64,000 nt of DNA from Acerihabitans arboris (GCF_010131535.1 NZ_WUBS01000002.1:372001-436000), one strand, 5' to 3'. Counted from the first letter of the stretch, positions 42,435 to 50,820 are shown. A program made the numbers and translations. Notes: generated by a model not told the origin, from the letters alone.

Positions 42435-43589
42435 ATGAAAATGAATATGCGTGCAATCTATACGGTAATTCTGGCAATGGCTGCCTTCAGTCACTCAGCC
42501 TTTGCCGTGGTATACCCTCTCCCGGCCGGTAACAGTCGCCTGGTAGGTGAAAATCTGGAAATAGCCATTCCCCAGGACAGCAAGTTACCGCTGGAGCATT
42601 TTGCCGCACAGTTCCAGATGGGCCTGAGCAATATGATCGAGGCCAACCCAGGGGTTGATCCTTTCCTGCCGATGCCCGGCAGCAAGCTTATCATCCCCCA
42701 CCAATTGATTTTGCCCGATACGCCGCATGAAGGTATTGTGGTAAACAGCGCGGAAATGCGTCTCTATTACTACCCGAAAGGCACTAATACGGTCGTGGTA
42801 TTGCCCATCGGCATCGGTGAGCTGGGCAAGGACACCCCGGTCAACTGGCTGACCACCGTGCAGCGCAAGAAAAACGGTCCGACCTGGACGCCGACCAAGG
42901 CGATGCATGCGGAATATACGGCGCGCGGTGAAACGCTGCCCGAGGTTTTCCCGGCTGGCCCGGATAACCCGATGGGTCTGTATGCGCTGTATGTCGGTCG
43001 TCTGTATGCCATCCACGGCACCAATGCCAACTTTGGCATTGGCCTGCGCGTCAGCCACGGCTGCGTGCGTTTGCGCGCGGATGACATCAAATATCTCTTC
43101 GATCATGTCCCGGTCGGCACCCGCGTACAGTTTATCGACGAACCGGTTAAAGCCACCACTGAGCCGGACGGCACCCGTTATCTCGAAGTCCACAACCCGC
43201 TGTCATCCACCGAAGAGCAATTCAACTCTAACGAACCGGTGCCGATTACCTTACCGGTCGCCGTGAGCAAGGTGCTGGTCGATCCGATCGTCAACCAGGA
43301 TTTGGTTAACGCCGCCCTGCAGAACCGTGCCGGAATACCGGTGAATGTCTCCGCAGCCGCAGCGACCCCACCGGTGGTGATGCCGGTTGCCGCGCCGGCG
43401 GATAATGCCCCCGCTGCCGCGCCGGATTCCGCCCAGGGAGCAGGCTCTAACGCCCCTGCCGCCGTAGCCCCGGTTCCGGTTGCCGAGCCTATTTCCGCGC
43501 CTGACAGCAATAACCAGGCCGTGGCGCCCGATTCAGCCTCCACGGCCGCGCCGGTCGAACAAACCCAGCAGACCGGCGCCACCAACTAA
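42435..43589 (+). CDS. ldtB: LdtB, L,D-transpeptidase with extra C-terminal tail
   Basis: Periplasmic enzyme (YbiS) that in E. coli anchors Braun lipoprotein to peptidoglycan. Signal peptide ends FAVVYPLP (about residue 24). A LysM-like stretch with [13 protein letters not shown] precedes the YkuD catalytic domain, with the motif [20 protein letters not shown] that carries the catalytic Cys. 384 aa against 306 in E. coli; the added roughly 75 residues form an Ala/Pro/Val-rich tail. Sequence favours LdtB over LdtA or LdtC. The start may be any of three close ATGs. Confidence 0.93.
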   Translation: MKMNMRAIYTVILAMAAFSHSAFAVVYPLPAGNSRLVGENLEIAIPQDSKLPLEHFAAQFQMGLSNMIEANPGVDPFLPMPGSKLIIPHQLILPDTPHEGIVVNSAEMRLYYYPKGTNTVVVLPIGIGELGKDTPVNWLTTVQRKKNGPTWTPTKAMHAEYTARGETLPEVFPAGPDNPMGLYALYVGRLYAIHGTNANFGIGLRVSHGCVRLRADDIKYLFDHVPVGTRVQFIDEPVKATTEPDGTRYLEVHNPLSSTEEQFNSNEPVPITLPVAVSKVLVDPIVNQDLVNAALQNRAGIPVNVSAAAATPPVVMPVAAPADNAPAAAPDSAQGAGSNAPAAVAPVPVAEPISAPDSNNQAVAPDSASTAAPVEQTQQTGATN

Positions 43590-44163
43590 ACCGATACCGC
43601 AGCCCAGGAAACCCATGGCATGGATGCCGGTTTCCACTCTCATTCCCCCGCGGTAATCCGCCTGCTGACGGTTCAAATTGATTTAACCACGCCCCTATCA
43701 GGCATCTCATTATCGCCCGCGCGCCGCTGCGGCAGGCAGAATATTTCACAATCCTGATGACATTACGGCAGGCAAAAGGCTTGGACATCAATATCAGTAA
43801 AGGATGCATATAAATTTATTTTATGGGCAAGCTCCTGCTTTGCCTCGCGGTGGGCCACTAGGATGCCCCACGCTATCCGGATCTGACGCCGCCAGCGCCA
43901 TGTAAGCGATTAATAAATGATGCCAGGGCGAGATTTCCCCCCACCACCACGACAACAGCGGCCCTCATCAGACATGGGTATAAATATATTAATATGACTT
44001 GATATATTTAATTCAGTCAAGCTACAAAGCGTTAAAAAAATGGAATAAACATTTACATAAGCGCGCTATTTAAATTAAAATGCTTACCAGAAGAAATATT
44101 CGTGACGGTGATTCCAAATAAAATAAAAATAACCCATCCTGCTGTTAAATAAACCTCTCCATT
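43590..44163. other. long AT-rich intergenic region
   Basis: About 570 bases without a supported gene, turning AT-rich from about 43980. Nothing recognised before the promoter that follows. Confidence 0.5.
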
Positions 44164-44193
44164 TTGAAATAACAACTTTTATCACGTTATAAT
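44164..44193 (+). promoter_or_regulatory. promoter of the carbonic anhydrase gene
   Basis: -35 TTGAAA (44164-44169), 18-base spacer, perfect -10 TATAAT (44188-44193). Predicted start near 44200 gives a leader of about 110 bases. Confidence 0.7.
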
Positions 44194-44310
44194 AATAACT
44201 TATTCGGTAAAGTTCCCTTGCGTCAAAACAGTAAGCGCATTGTAACAATTCCCGTGTAAAGTCACTTTTTTATCACCCAGCCGTTGGGATTATCCTGGCT
44301 ACAGGAGTTA

Positions 44311-45054
44311 ATGATGCAAACCGATATGCTGCAATCAGCAGAACCAGTACGGCGTACGCTAATAAAACGCGCCGCAGGTCTTTCCGTATTAGGGATCGCC
44401 GGTGTTATAGGCATAGGCACGCCCTCACTGTCTTATGCGGCGGCATTGAGTAAAGAAGAACGGGATAAGATGACCCCGGATCAAATAATCGAGGGATTGA
44501 AGCAAGGTAATATCCGTTTCCATACCGGGAAACCACACCGGCATGATTACCTGGCGCAAAAACGCGCCAGCGCGGCGGGACAATATCCGTCAGCGGTGAT
44601 ATTAAGCTGCATCGATTCACGCGCGCCGGCGGAGATAGTTCTTGATACCGGTATCGGAGAAGCCTTCAATAGCAGGATCGCAGGCAATATCTCCAACGCT
44701 GATATTCTTGGCAGCCTGGAATTTGCCTGTGCCGCCGCCGGCGCCAAAGTGGTGTTGGTCATGGGCCATACCGCCTGCGGCGCGGTCAAGGGAGCCATTG
44801 ATAACGTAGAACTGGGTAACCTGACGGGGTTATTGGAAAAGATAAAACCGGCCATTGATAAAACGGAATATACCAAGGAGAGGGTAAGCAGTAACGATGA
44901 ATTTGTCGATGCGGTAGCCGCGACCAACGTTAAACTTACCCTTGAAGAATTAAGGAAAAGCGATATCCTTCATAAACTTGAATCCGAGGGTAAGATAAAA
45001 ATCATTGGTTCCATGTACCATCTTGTCGGTGGGAAAGTAGACTTCTTCTCTTAG
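44311..45054 (+). CDS. beta-carbonic anhydrase with Tat signal
   Basis: 247 aa. The N-terminus has a twin-arginine motif (RRTLIKRAA) and a hydrophobic stretch ending SLSYAAAL, so export of the folded zinc enzyme to the periplasm is predicted. Beta-class zinc ligands: Cys and Asp/Arg dyad in SCIDSRAPAE, then His and Cys in GHTACGAVKG. Interconverts CO2 and bicarbonate. AGGAG lies upstream of ATG 44311 (a second ATG follows). By eye the codon use looks less GC-rich than the fab block. Confidence 0.9.
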   Translation: MMQTDMLQSAEPVRRTLIKRAAGLSVLGIAGVIGIGTPSLSYAAALSKEERDKMTPDQIIEGLKQGNIRFHTGKPHRHDYLAQKRASAAGQYPSAVILSCIDSRAPAEIVLDTGIGEAFNSRIAGNISNADILGSLEFACAAAGAKVVLVMGHTACGAVKGAIDNVELGNLTGLLEKIKPAIDKTEYTKERVSSNDEFVDAVAATNVKLTLEELRKSDILHKLESEGKIKIIGSMYHLVGGKVDFFS

Positions 45055-45061
45055 CCTGATG

Positions 45062-45089
45062 CGCTAACAGCCCGGCCGGGCTGTTAGCG
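45062..45089. repeat. perfect 28-base palindrome after the carbonic anhydrase gene
   Basis: Arms 45062-45075 and 45076-45089 are exact complements with no spacer (arm CGCTAACAGCCCGG). Starts 7 bases after the stop and is followed by TTTATATAT, so it probably works as the terminator. Confidence 0.8.
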
Positions 45090-45660
45090 TTTATATATGC
45101 CCGCTATAATAATCCCGTTAGTCCACTTACTATTCTGGCAACCCAATGCCTGAAACATCACACTCATTTTATTGCACGATGAATGAAACTTTCATGGCTA
45201 ATATAATCCTTAACTGCAACGTCATGGGCGCCTTATCAGCCACCGCCCACTAATGGTGAATTTTAACATTCAAAAATTGAATAGTGGACGCAAATATTAA
45301 AAATACTGTCTATTAAATTCTGTTTAATAATTATTTAATCGTTATGTGCGATTGTCTTACCGCATTCCTTTGTTTTATTTTGGTTTTTTACTGATTCCTT
45401 TGGCGTACGGGCATTTATGCCCGTCTTTTTTATTTCCGGTCCAGGAGTGTCACGAGCCCTAAGCGCCCGCTTCCACAAGCTGGTCATAACACCCAATGCC
45501 GCTCCCCCCGACGACCGCCGGACTCCCTGGTTAACCATTGCCTCGTCGCCGATGGAAATAATTGTATGATGAATAAAATAATTGTGATACATATCACTAT
45601 TTATCTACTTTGATCCTCTTAAAATAGTGACAGATATCACTATCAGGCGAAGGAAAGATA
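45090..45660. other. intergenic region with an orphan terminator
   Basis: About 570 AT-rich bases. One strong plus-strand terminator (45407-45431) is present, with no gene feeding it except the carbonic anhydrase transcript or an unseen RNA. A minus-strand frame here has no clear support. Confidence 0.5.
45407..45431 (+). terminator. orphan intrinsic terminator
   Basis: Eight-base stem ACGGGCAT/ATGCCCGT with a two-base centre (TT), then C and six T. It lies about 350 bases beyond the nearest plus-strand gene, so it could end a small RNA. Confidence 0.75.
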
Positions 45661-45765
45661 ATGGACGTTACCCAAAGAAGCGATGAAGTATTACTGAGAA
45701 TCTGCTGGCTGGTCGTGTTTGCCGGTATCATTTTTGGCGGCATATTGTTTAAAATGTATTGGTGA
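45661..45765 (+). CDS. 34-aa single-pass membrane peptide
   Basis: Starts MDVTQRSDEVLLRICWLVVF; one hydrophobic helix (about 14-31) and a short tail KMYW. AGGAAAG lies a few bases before the ATG. Size and topology resemble the small stress or regulatory membrane proteins of enterobacteria; no homologue recognised. Confidence 0.6.
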   Translation: MDVTQRSDEVLLRICWLVVFAGIIFGGILFKMYW

Positions 45766-46020
45766 TTTGTTAAGAATAAATTGCTGTATTTTTGCTTATT
45801 ATGATTTCGCTTACCCAGCCTCTGGTTTTTTGATTGATAAGGATTACTGATTGCTAAAACAACGCCAGGACGAACGGACTGATGAAGCCGTCGGTACTGC
45901 GGGTGGCGCCATCCCTGCCTTGACCTTTCCTTAAGCAAATGATTCAACAGGAAAAACGAAAAGAACCTTATCCTGCATATAATGCTATGATTTGATCATT
46001 GTACCTTGCCAGGATTTACG

Positions 46021-46170
46021 ATGAAATCGCTCATCCTACCCATCGCATTATGCCTGCTGTTGCTTACGGGCTGTAGCGGAGCCGCCGGTTCCCTATTCAG
46101 AATCATTCCAGCGGATAGCGACGTTTGCCCGCACGGCCATAACGTTTTTACCAACCAGTGCAATCCGTAA
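46021..46170 (+). CDS. 49-aa lipoprotein
   Basis: Signal peptide with lipobox LTGC (about residues 15-18), then a short mature part with two cysteines (DVCPHGH, NQCNP). AGGA precedes the ATG by six bases. Unknown function; unusually small for a lipoprotein. Confidence 0.65.
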   Translation: MKSLILPIALCLLLLTGCSGAAGSLFRIIPADSDVCPHGHNVFTNQCNP

Positions 46171-46249
46171 CCTTTGGCGCTTTTTGACCCGCCCGGGCTG
46201 TCAAGGGAGCCGGAACTCCGCCGCTGTCTTACCGGCGCCAGCGGGTCAT

Positions 46250-46272
46250 AAAAAACCCCGCCGCAGGTGAGG
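46250..46272 (-). terminator. probable terminator of the YgdI-like gene
   Basis: Minus strand: imperfect stem CCTCACC/GGCGGGG with loop TGC, followed by six T. Lies about 30 bases past the stop at 46301. Confidence 0.55.
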
Positions 46273-46300
46273 TCTTAGGATCACGTGCTGGTTGCGAAAA

Positions 46301-46522
46301 TCAATTAACCTTCAGCATTTGCTTGATATCGTTTTTATTGATCAGTTGCTCATTGCCGTTGGCATCGGTGTATCGGATCATGCCGGTTTTATCATCAATT
46401 TGTGGTTTGCCATCGGTCACTATCATGCGGCCGTCATTGGTGCTCATGGCGTAGTTGCTTGCACAACCAGCCAGCACAGCCGACAGCAGCGCCGCGGATA
46501 AAAAGTATAAAACCTTTTTCAT
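46301..46522 (-). CDS. YgdI/YgdR family lipoprotein
   Basis: 73 aa. Lipobox LAGC at about 17-20; mature part TNDGRMIVTDGKPQIDDKTG is the YgdI/YgdR (DUF903) signature, an SH3-like fold. Outer or inner membrane lipoprotein of unknown function, often stress-related. Own terminator. Confidence 0.9.
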   Translation of the reverse strand: MKKVLYFLSAALLSAVLAGCASNYAMSTNDGRMIVTDGKPQIDDKTGMIRYTDANGNEQLINKNDIKQMLKVN

Positions 46523-46725
46523 AAACTATCCCATGATTGCTGATAATAGCGCTAGCCGTAGAAAATTGGTCTTGTGATGGTTATCTTAACTTACGCTAAT
46601 CCTGGTACAGATTAACAAATTATATAACTATAGTGTTAAAATGGTACATTCAAACTGTGCTTATTAATTGAAAATGTGGAACTGTTAATAAAGTACCAAC
46701 GGTTAACAGGCAATCGGGAGGCAAT

Positions 46726-47025
46726 ATGCGCAACACCGTACTTTTGACGTTTATTATCCTGTTCACTCTTGCGGCTTGCCGCAGCGCTGAAAACCATCAA
46801 TCCACGCATAATGCGGCGCAACCGCTCCCTGTTGACGACACCTGCCTGGCCACCAGCTTCAGGAACCTGATTGGCAAACCTGATAGCGTTCTTGACAGTA
46901 TGCGCTTCTCGGTGCCGATGCGCTTAATCAGGCCCGGCCAGCCGGTTACGATGGACTTTAACCCGAAAAGAGTGAATTTTATATCGGATGCACAAGGCGT
47001 CATTATCAACATTCGTTGCTCTTGA
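46726..47025 (+). CDS. I78-type peptidase inhibitor lipoprotein
   Basis: 99 aa with lipobox LAAC (about 15-18). The mature part has the inhibitor I78 pattern: DTCLATSFRNLIGKP, RLIRPGQPVTMDFNPKRVNF and a final Cys in INIRCS that pairs with the first. Predicted periplasmic serine-protease inhibitor. Ribosome site GGGAGG. Lies at the edge of an AT-rich segment. Confidence 0.82.
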   Translation: MRNTVLLTFIILFTLAACRSAENHQSTHNAAQPLPVDDTCLATSFRNLIGKPDSVLDSMRFSVPMRLIRPGQPVTMDFNPKRVNFISDAQGVIINIRCS

Positions 47026-47201
47026 TAATCTCTGCCGGCGTGATTTATGCGCCAATGTCCCGTCAGGATTGTTATCATCAACAATCAGGAGGCGCCAGCA
47101 CTGGGGGCGTGGTGCTCCTTTTGTCCAGGAACAATCACATTGTCTGAACATTGATGGCCCGCTATCTGCATCTGCAAACGCATCTGCAAGGCACAGTATC
47201 A

Positions 47202-48425
47202 TCACCGGGTAACTTCTATATGCCTGTTAATCGCTTGTGTGGCAAAGTAGGCCGCGAGCACCGAAACCATCACAGAAGAAACGAAAAATATCCTATCGCT
47301 CGATGCATATATCGTGGGCGATAAACCCAGCATTACAGTTCCGGCAAAGGATGATATGTAATAAAAGACAGCAACGTATTTTTCCTTATTATTTCTAAGC
47401 GACATAAATAATATAAAAATCGTCAGGGCTGCCATTGCAAGAACAACAACGGCCCTTACTATTGAAATCGCGCCGCTAACACTGTCGGAGTTGAAATGAA
47501 GGACTGCCGTATAGTCGTGTGTTAAGTCGCTAAAACGATTTAACGCCATGATCAATAATATTATAGATAACATAATTGCAGATGTGATTTTCGCGAATTT
47601 AAGCATCGAGCAGACCATCAATGATGCGTATAGGATCACCCAAGCCAGCGGTTGGATTGAAAATATTTGATCAAACGACATGTTGATACCAAGAATAACT
47701 TTATCAAAAATCGTCGTGTTGACAAAGTCAGGATTCCACCGCGGGATTTCCAGAAACAGCCTTGCCTTGTTGCCAGGGCAGGTGATGATATAAACGAATA
47801 CTAATATTGTTGCGATAAGAGAACAGATAGATATCTTTCGTATATTACCGGTATAAATGAAGGCTAAGGTGGTGAGTAATATCAGGTTAACTGCGACAAC
47901 CTGTTCGCTAAATGATGACAGGAAAAAAAAGACAAATGCCGCGATATATAAGGGCATGGTATTTTTTACCAAAGGAAGCGCTTTAATTAAGGCAAAACCA
48001 AAAAGAGATAGTGCCACGGGCCATAAATAATTAAAAGAACCCGTCATCCATATCACACCGTCTTTTAACACATCCTTTTTCAAAGTAAAAATTAACACTA
48101 GCAAAAATACAACGGAAGATATTATCGCCTCCCGGGAAAATCTTGAAGTAATGTATGCGACACAACTTATTGTTATTGCAATAAAAAAAGAATTAAATAA
48201 AGACCATGTTATTTTATTATTTATAAGAGTTATCAGAGCGAACTCTATCGCTGTTCTAGAAGACCAACCATGATACCGTATTATTAGCCAGTTAATTACA
48301 TTTGCATGTTGCGCTTCTTGTGAAAAAATTAAATCATCAGACTTGTGAATAATTCCTTTCATGTTCAAATACAGAACAGCCATTGCAAACGTAAAAAAAA
48401 ATATTTTCACAACACATCTAGTCAT
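47202..48425 (-). CDS. polytopic membrane protein, DUF6056-like
   Basis: 407 aa with about 10-11 membrane helices. Motifs SDDLIFSQ near the start, GVIWMTGSFNYLWPV and TCPGNKARL are those of the DUF6056 / GtrC-like group associated with O-antigen or surface-glycan glucosylation, which suggests transfer of a sugar from a lipid carrier in the periplasm. Strikingly AT-rich compared with neighbours, a sign of transfer. No partner gtrA/gtrB-type gene is near. GGAAAGG precedes the ATG. Confidence 0.78.
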   Translation of the reverse strand: MTRCVVKIFFFTFAMAVLYLNMKGIIHKSDDLIFSQEAQHANVINWLIIRYHGWSSRTAIEFALITLINNKITWSLFNSFFIAITISCVAYITSRFSREAIISSVVFLLVLIFTLKKDVLKDGVIWMTGSFNYLWPVALSLFGFALIKALPLVKNTMPLYIAAFVFFFLSSFSEQVVAVNLILLTTLAFIYTGNIRKISICSLIATILVFVYIITCPGNKARLFLEIPRWNPDFVNTTIFDKVILGINMSFDQIFSIQPLAWVILYASLMVCSMLKFAKITSAIMLSIILLIMALNRFSDLTHDYTAVLHFNSDSVSGAISIVRAVVVLAMAALTIFILFMSLRNNKEKYVAVFYYISSFAGTVMLGLSPTIYASSDRIFFVSSVMVSVLAAYFATQAINRHIEVTR

Positions 48426-48536
48426 AAGCAGCCTTTCCGCTTCTCTTTTGGTATTTCATTGTCTTATTATAAGGTTAATGCCATTATATCGAGGTTCACT
48501 CAAACTATAAACCCCAAAAAGCCAAACCGATGGGAT

Positions 48537-48599
48537 AGCCTTTGGATAGCACAGGAAAAGGTTGATACCTCACAGCTACACCGGCTGGCTACAGCCTGG
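48537..48599 (+). pseudogene. broken 3' end of a second higA
   Basis: Twenty-one codons (SLWIAQEKVDTSQLHRLATA then W) match the C-terminus of the intact HigA downstream (SLWVAQKEVDTSQLHRLVAA). The stop has become TGG and no 5' part is present. The similarity continues at DNA level through the spacer into the tRNA-Leu repeat copy that follows (48537-48906 against 49622-49973). Confidence 0.85.
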
Positions 48600-49060
48600 C
48601 AACTGCTGCACAACCATAGCTTATCCGCACTTATGGCCATGCGGGTAATAACCCAAAAGCAGCCCGGCTATATCACGCTTATCAATCAACTTCACAGCTG
48701 TTCTTTTCAGGCGTAGGTCATTGTGTCATAGAGAGTATAATCAGGATCCTATCAGCAATAATATTATTAAAGTGGATTTGCAGGCATAAAAAGCCGCCTA
48801 TCGGCGGTGTCAACTTGCTCATACTACTCTGTTTTTATTACGAATTCTGGGGTGGTACCCGGGACGGGACTTGAACCCGTACAGCCATAAAGCCGAGGGA
48901 TTTTAAGAACCCTCAGCATGATATTGAAATCAAAGAGTTACGTAAAATCAGTCGGTTGCAAATCATGATGGCGGGTTGATTTGGGCTGATGCGGATTGTG
49001 TGGTCACTATTTGAATGAAGATACTCATTACCCCCTCCGCCAGCATACAATCAAAAAAAT
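48600..49060. other. spacer with repeat copy 1 and degenerate arm-like sequence
   Basis: Holds the remnant spacer, repeat copy 1 and then about 150 bases that resemble, loosely, the sequence right of repeat copy 2 (shared GGGTT-ATTTGGG-TGAT pattern). These may be old attachment-site arms. No gene. Confidence 0.5.
48781..48906. repeat. tRNA-Leu-derived direct repeat, copy 1
   Basis: 126 bases that repeat the 3' half of tRNA-Leu(UAA) from CCA (48853) to just past the anticodon, plus the downstream terminator hairpin. Differs from the intact copy by a few bases. The 5' half of the tRNA is missing, so this is not a tRNA gene. Probable old attachment site. Confidence 0.93.
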
Positions 49061-49105
49061 GTTGCGTGCTGAGGAACAGTGTTATATTGTTCCTTAGTAC
49101 GCAAC
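49061..49105. promoter_or_regulatory. palindromic operator-promoter of higBA
   Basis: 18-base arms (49061-49078 GTTGCGTGCTGAGGAACA; 49088-49105) that are complementary except at two positions, around a 9-base AT-rich centre containing TTATAT. Ends 16 bases before higB. The expected binding site for HigA autorepression. Confidence 0.8.
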
Positions 49106-49121
49106 ACCCACGAGCCACTTC

Positions 49122-49400
49122 ATGATTAAAAGCTTTAAGCACAAAGGATTGCGCCTGTTTTTCGCGAAAGGGTCAACCGCGGGTATCGACGCGCAGCAGT
49201 CCGGTAAACTCCGCCTGCGTCTGGCGGTTGTCGATGCGGCGGAAGATATCAAGGATATCGACCGGCCGGGATATTGCCTTCACGCGCTTACCGGGGACAG
49301 GAAAGTCCAATGGTCTATAACCGTCACGGGCAACTGGCGCATTACGTTTGAATTTATGGATGGCAATGCCTATGTCATTAATTATGAGGATTGTCACTAA
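49122..49400 (+). CDS. higB: HigB toxin
   Basis: 92 aa RelE/HigB-family mRNA interferase that cleaves mRNA on the ribosome. Family blocks FKHKGLRLFFAKGS and WSITVTGNWRITFEF; the C-terminal active-site region is present and unbroken. Overlaps higA by one base (stop TAA with ATG). Inverted-repeat operator upstream. Confidence 0.92.
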   Translation: MIKSFKHKGLRLFFAKGSTAGIDAQQSGKLRLRLAVVDAAEDIKDIDRPGYCLHALTGDRKVQWSITVTGNWRITFEFMDGNAYVINYEDCH

Positions 49401-49684
49401 TGACTATGTTTAATCCGCCGCACCCCGGTGAAATTATTGCAGAGACTCTGGACGATCTTAATATCGGCATTCGTGAGCTCTCCCGCGCACTGCATGTCGC
49501 CCCTTCCACCGCACAACGGCTGGTCAGCGGTCATTCTGCGGTTTCTCCAGAAATGGCCCTGAAACTTTCAGCGGTACTTGGCAGTTCGGCGAAATTCTGG
49601 CTCAATCTCCAAGACAATTACAGCCTTTGGGTAGCCCAGAAAGAAGTTGATACCTCACAGCTACACCGGTTGGTTGCAGCCTGA
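49400..49684 (+). CDS. higA: HigA antitoxin
   Basis: 94 aa from ATG 49400. XRE-type HTH (about 25-60: IRELSRALHVAPSTAQRLVSG) in the HigA pattern PPHPGEIIAETLDDLNI. Neutralises HigB and represses the operon. GAGGA sits nine bases upstream. The C-terminal part is duplicated as a remnant at 48537. Confidence 0.93.
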   Translation: MTMFNPPHPGEIIAETLDDLNIGIRELSRALHVAPSTAQRLVSGHSAVSPEMALKLSAVLGSSAKFWLNLQDNYSLWVAQKEVDTSQLHRLVAA

Positions 49685-50177
49685 TGACTGCGCTACTCGC
49701 CCATAGCTTGGGGTAAAGATGCATGTGAAGCCCGGTTAAACCGCGCTTATTTATCAACTCGACAGCTATTATTGCAGGTCGCATATCATTGGGACAAAGA
49801 GAGGAGCTTTAGTATTTTTTTTTGAAATGATATTATGAAAGCTAAACCACAGGCATAAAAAAACCGCCTATCGGCGGTATCAACTTGCTCATACTACTTT
49901 GTTTTTATTACGAATTCTGGTGTGGTACCCGGGACGGGACTTGAACCCGTACAGCCATAAAACCGAGGGATTTCAAAAACCTTTTTAACACCTAATAAAT
50001 CAATGAGTTGAGTAAATTTAGTACCTTATAAACCATCAATATGGGTTTATTTGGGTGATAGCGGCGGCGGTAGTCATTATTCAGCGCTTAACTGCCATCC
50101 TCACCAGTGCATCCAGCATATTGCATTCTTACAAAATGCCATCTAAAATAACCCAAACGTTTAGGTTTAGGTTGCCC
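49685..50177. other. spacer with repeat copy 2
   Basis: Contains the higA downstream spacer, repeat copy 2 and about 200 bases of AT-rich DNA with an arm-like sequence (ATGGGTTTATTTGGGTGAT). A frame upstream of the DUF4160 start is probably untranslated. Confidence 0.5.
49850..49973. repeat. tRNA-Leu-derived direct repeat, copy 2
   Basis: Same layout as copy 1: terminator hairpin, then the tRNA 3' half from CCA (49923) to the anticodon loop, where identity to the intact tRNA stops. The left flank shares the higA tail with copy 1. Confidence 0.93.
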
Positions 50178-50417
50178 ATGCCAACAATTTTCAGGTTTAA
50201 AGGATGGCGGGTGATGATTTACACCATGGATCATTTACCTCCGCATGTACATGTTATAGGAACCAATGGCCAGGTTGTTTTTGTTTTGCTAAAAGACAAC
50301 ATTGAGCTGAGAGAAATGATTGGCGTAAAATCTAAGGAACTCGCGGAGATCGAGAAGGAGCTTCTTAAACAACTGCCACAACTACAGTCAGCATGGGAGC
50401 AAATCCATGGCAACTAA
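50178..50417 (+). CDS. DUF4160 protein, probable toxin partner
   Basis: 79 aa from MPTIFRFKGWRVMIYTMDH. DUF4160 signature: PPHVHV near residue 25 and a C-terminal helix with KELAEIEKELLKQLP. DUF4160 genes are typically coupled to DUF2442 genes and treated as a putative toxin-antitoxin pair; activity unproven. Overlaps the next gene by 11 bases. Confidence 0.85.
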   Translation: MPTIFRFKGWRVMIYTMDHLPPHVHVIGTNGQVVFVLLKDNIELREMIGVKSKELAEIEKELLKQLPQLQSAWEQIHGN

Positions 50418-50820
50418 AACACAAATCGATGCAGCCGTGCAGCGCGGTCAGGAAACGATGAATAGCCCGTTACGTGCCATTGCGGCCCGCTACGATGCCA
50501 AATCGCAACGCGTCATCGTAACGTTGGTATCTGGTATCGAATTGGCCATACCGCCGGCGATTGTTCAGGGATTAAGCACTGCTAGCGCTGCGGAACTGAC
50601 AGACATAGAGATTACGCCCCTGGGGAACGGGCTTTACTTCCCGGCTATTGACGCCGATGTGTTTATCCCGGCGATAATGGATGGCTATGCAGGAACCAGC
50701 AAATGGATGGCGCGCGAACTTGGCCGCAAAGGCGGTTCCGCGACCTCCGAGAAGAAAAGCGCTGCTTCAAAGGCGAATGGCAAGCTTGGCGGTCGGCCTA
50801 AAAAAGCAAAGGTGGCCTAA
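50407..50820 (+). CDS. DUF2442 protein, probable antitoxin partner
   Basis: 137 aa. DUF2442 core with ARYDAKSQRVIVTLVSGIELAIP and GNGLYFPAIDADVFIPAIM. A basic, Gly/Lys-rich C-terminal tail (LGRKGGSATSEKKSAAS...) could bind DNA. Translationally coupled to the DUF4160 gene. No operator identified. Confidence 0.86.
   Translation: MATKTQIDAAVQRGQETMNSPLRAIAARYDAKSQRVIVTLVSGIELAIPPAIVQGLSTASAAELTDIEITPLGNGLYFPAIDADVFIPAIMDGYAGTSKWMARELGRKGGSATSEKKSAASKANGKLGGRPKKAKVA

Noticed and set aside
45335-45592. 85-codon minus-strand frame in the 45-kb spacer
   Set aside because: Runs through a strong plus-strand terminator, basic low-quality sequence, no clear ribosome site; not enough support.
48853-48906. 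tRNA-like segment read as a tRNA gene (also at 49923-49973)
   Set aside because: Only the 3' half is present; no 5' acceptor strand, D-arm or complete anticodon arm.
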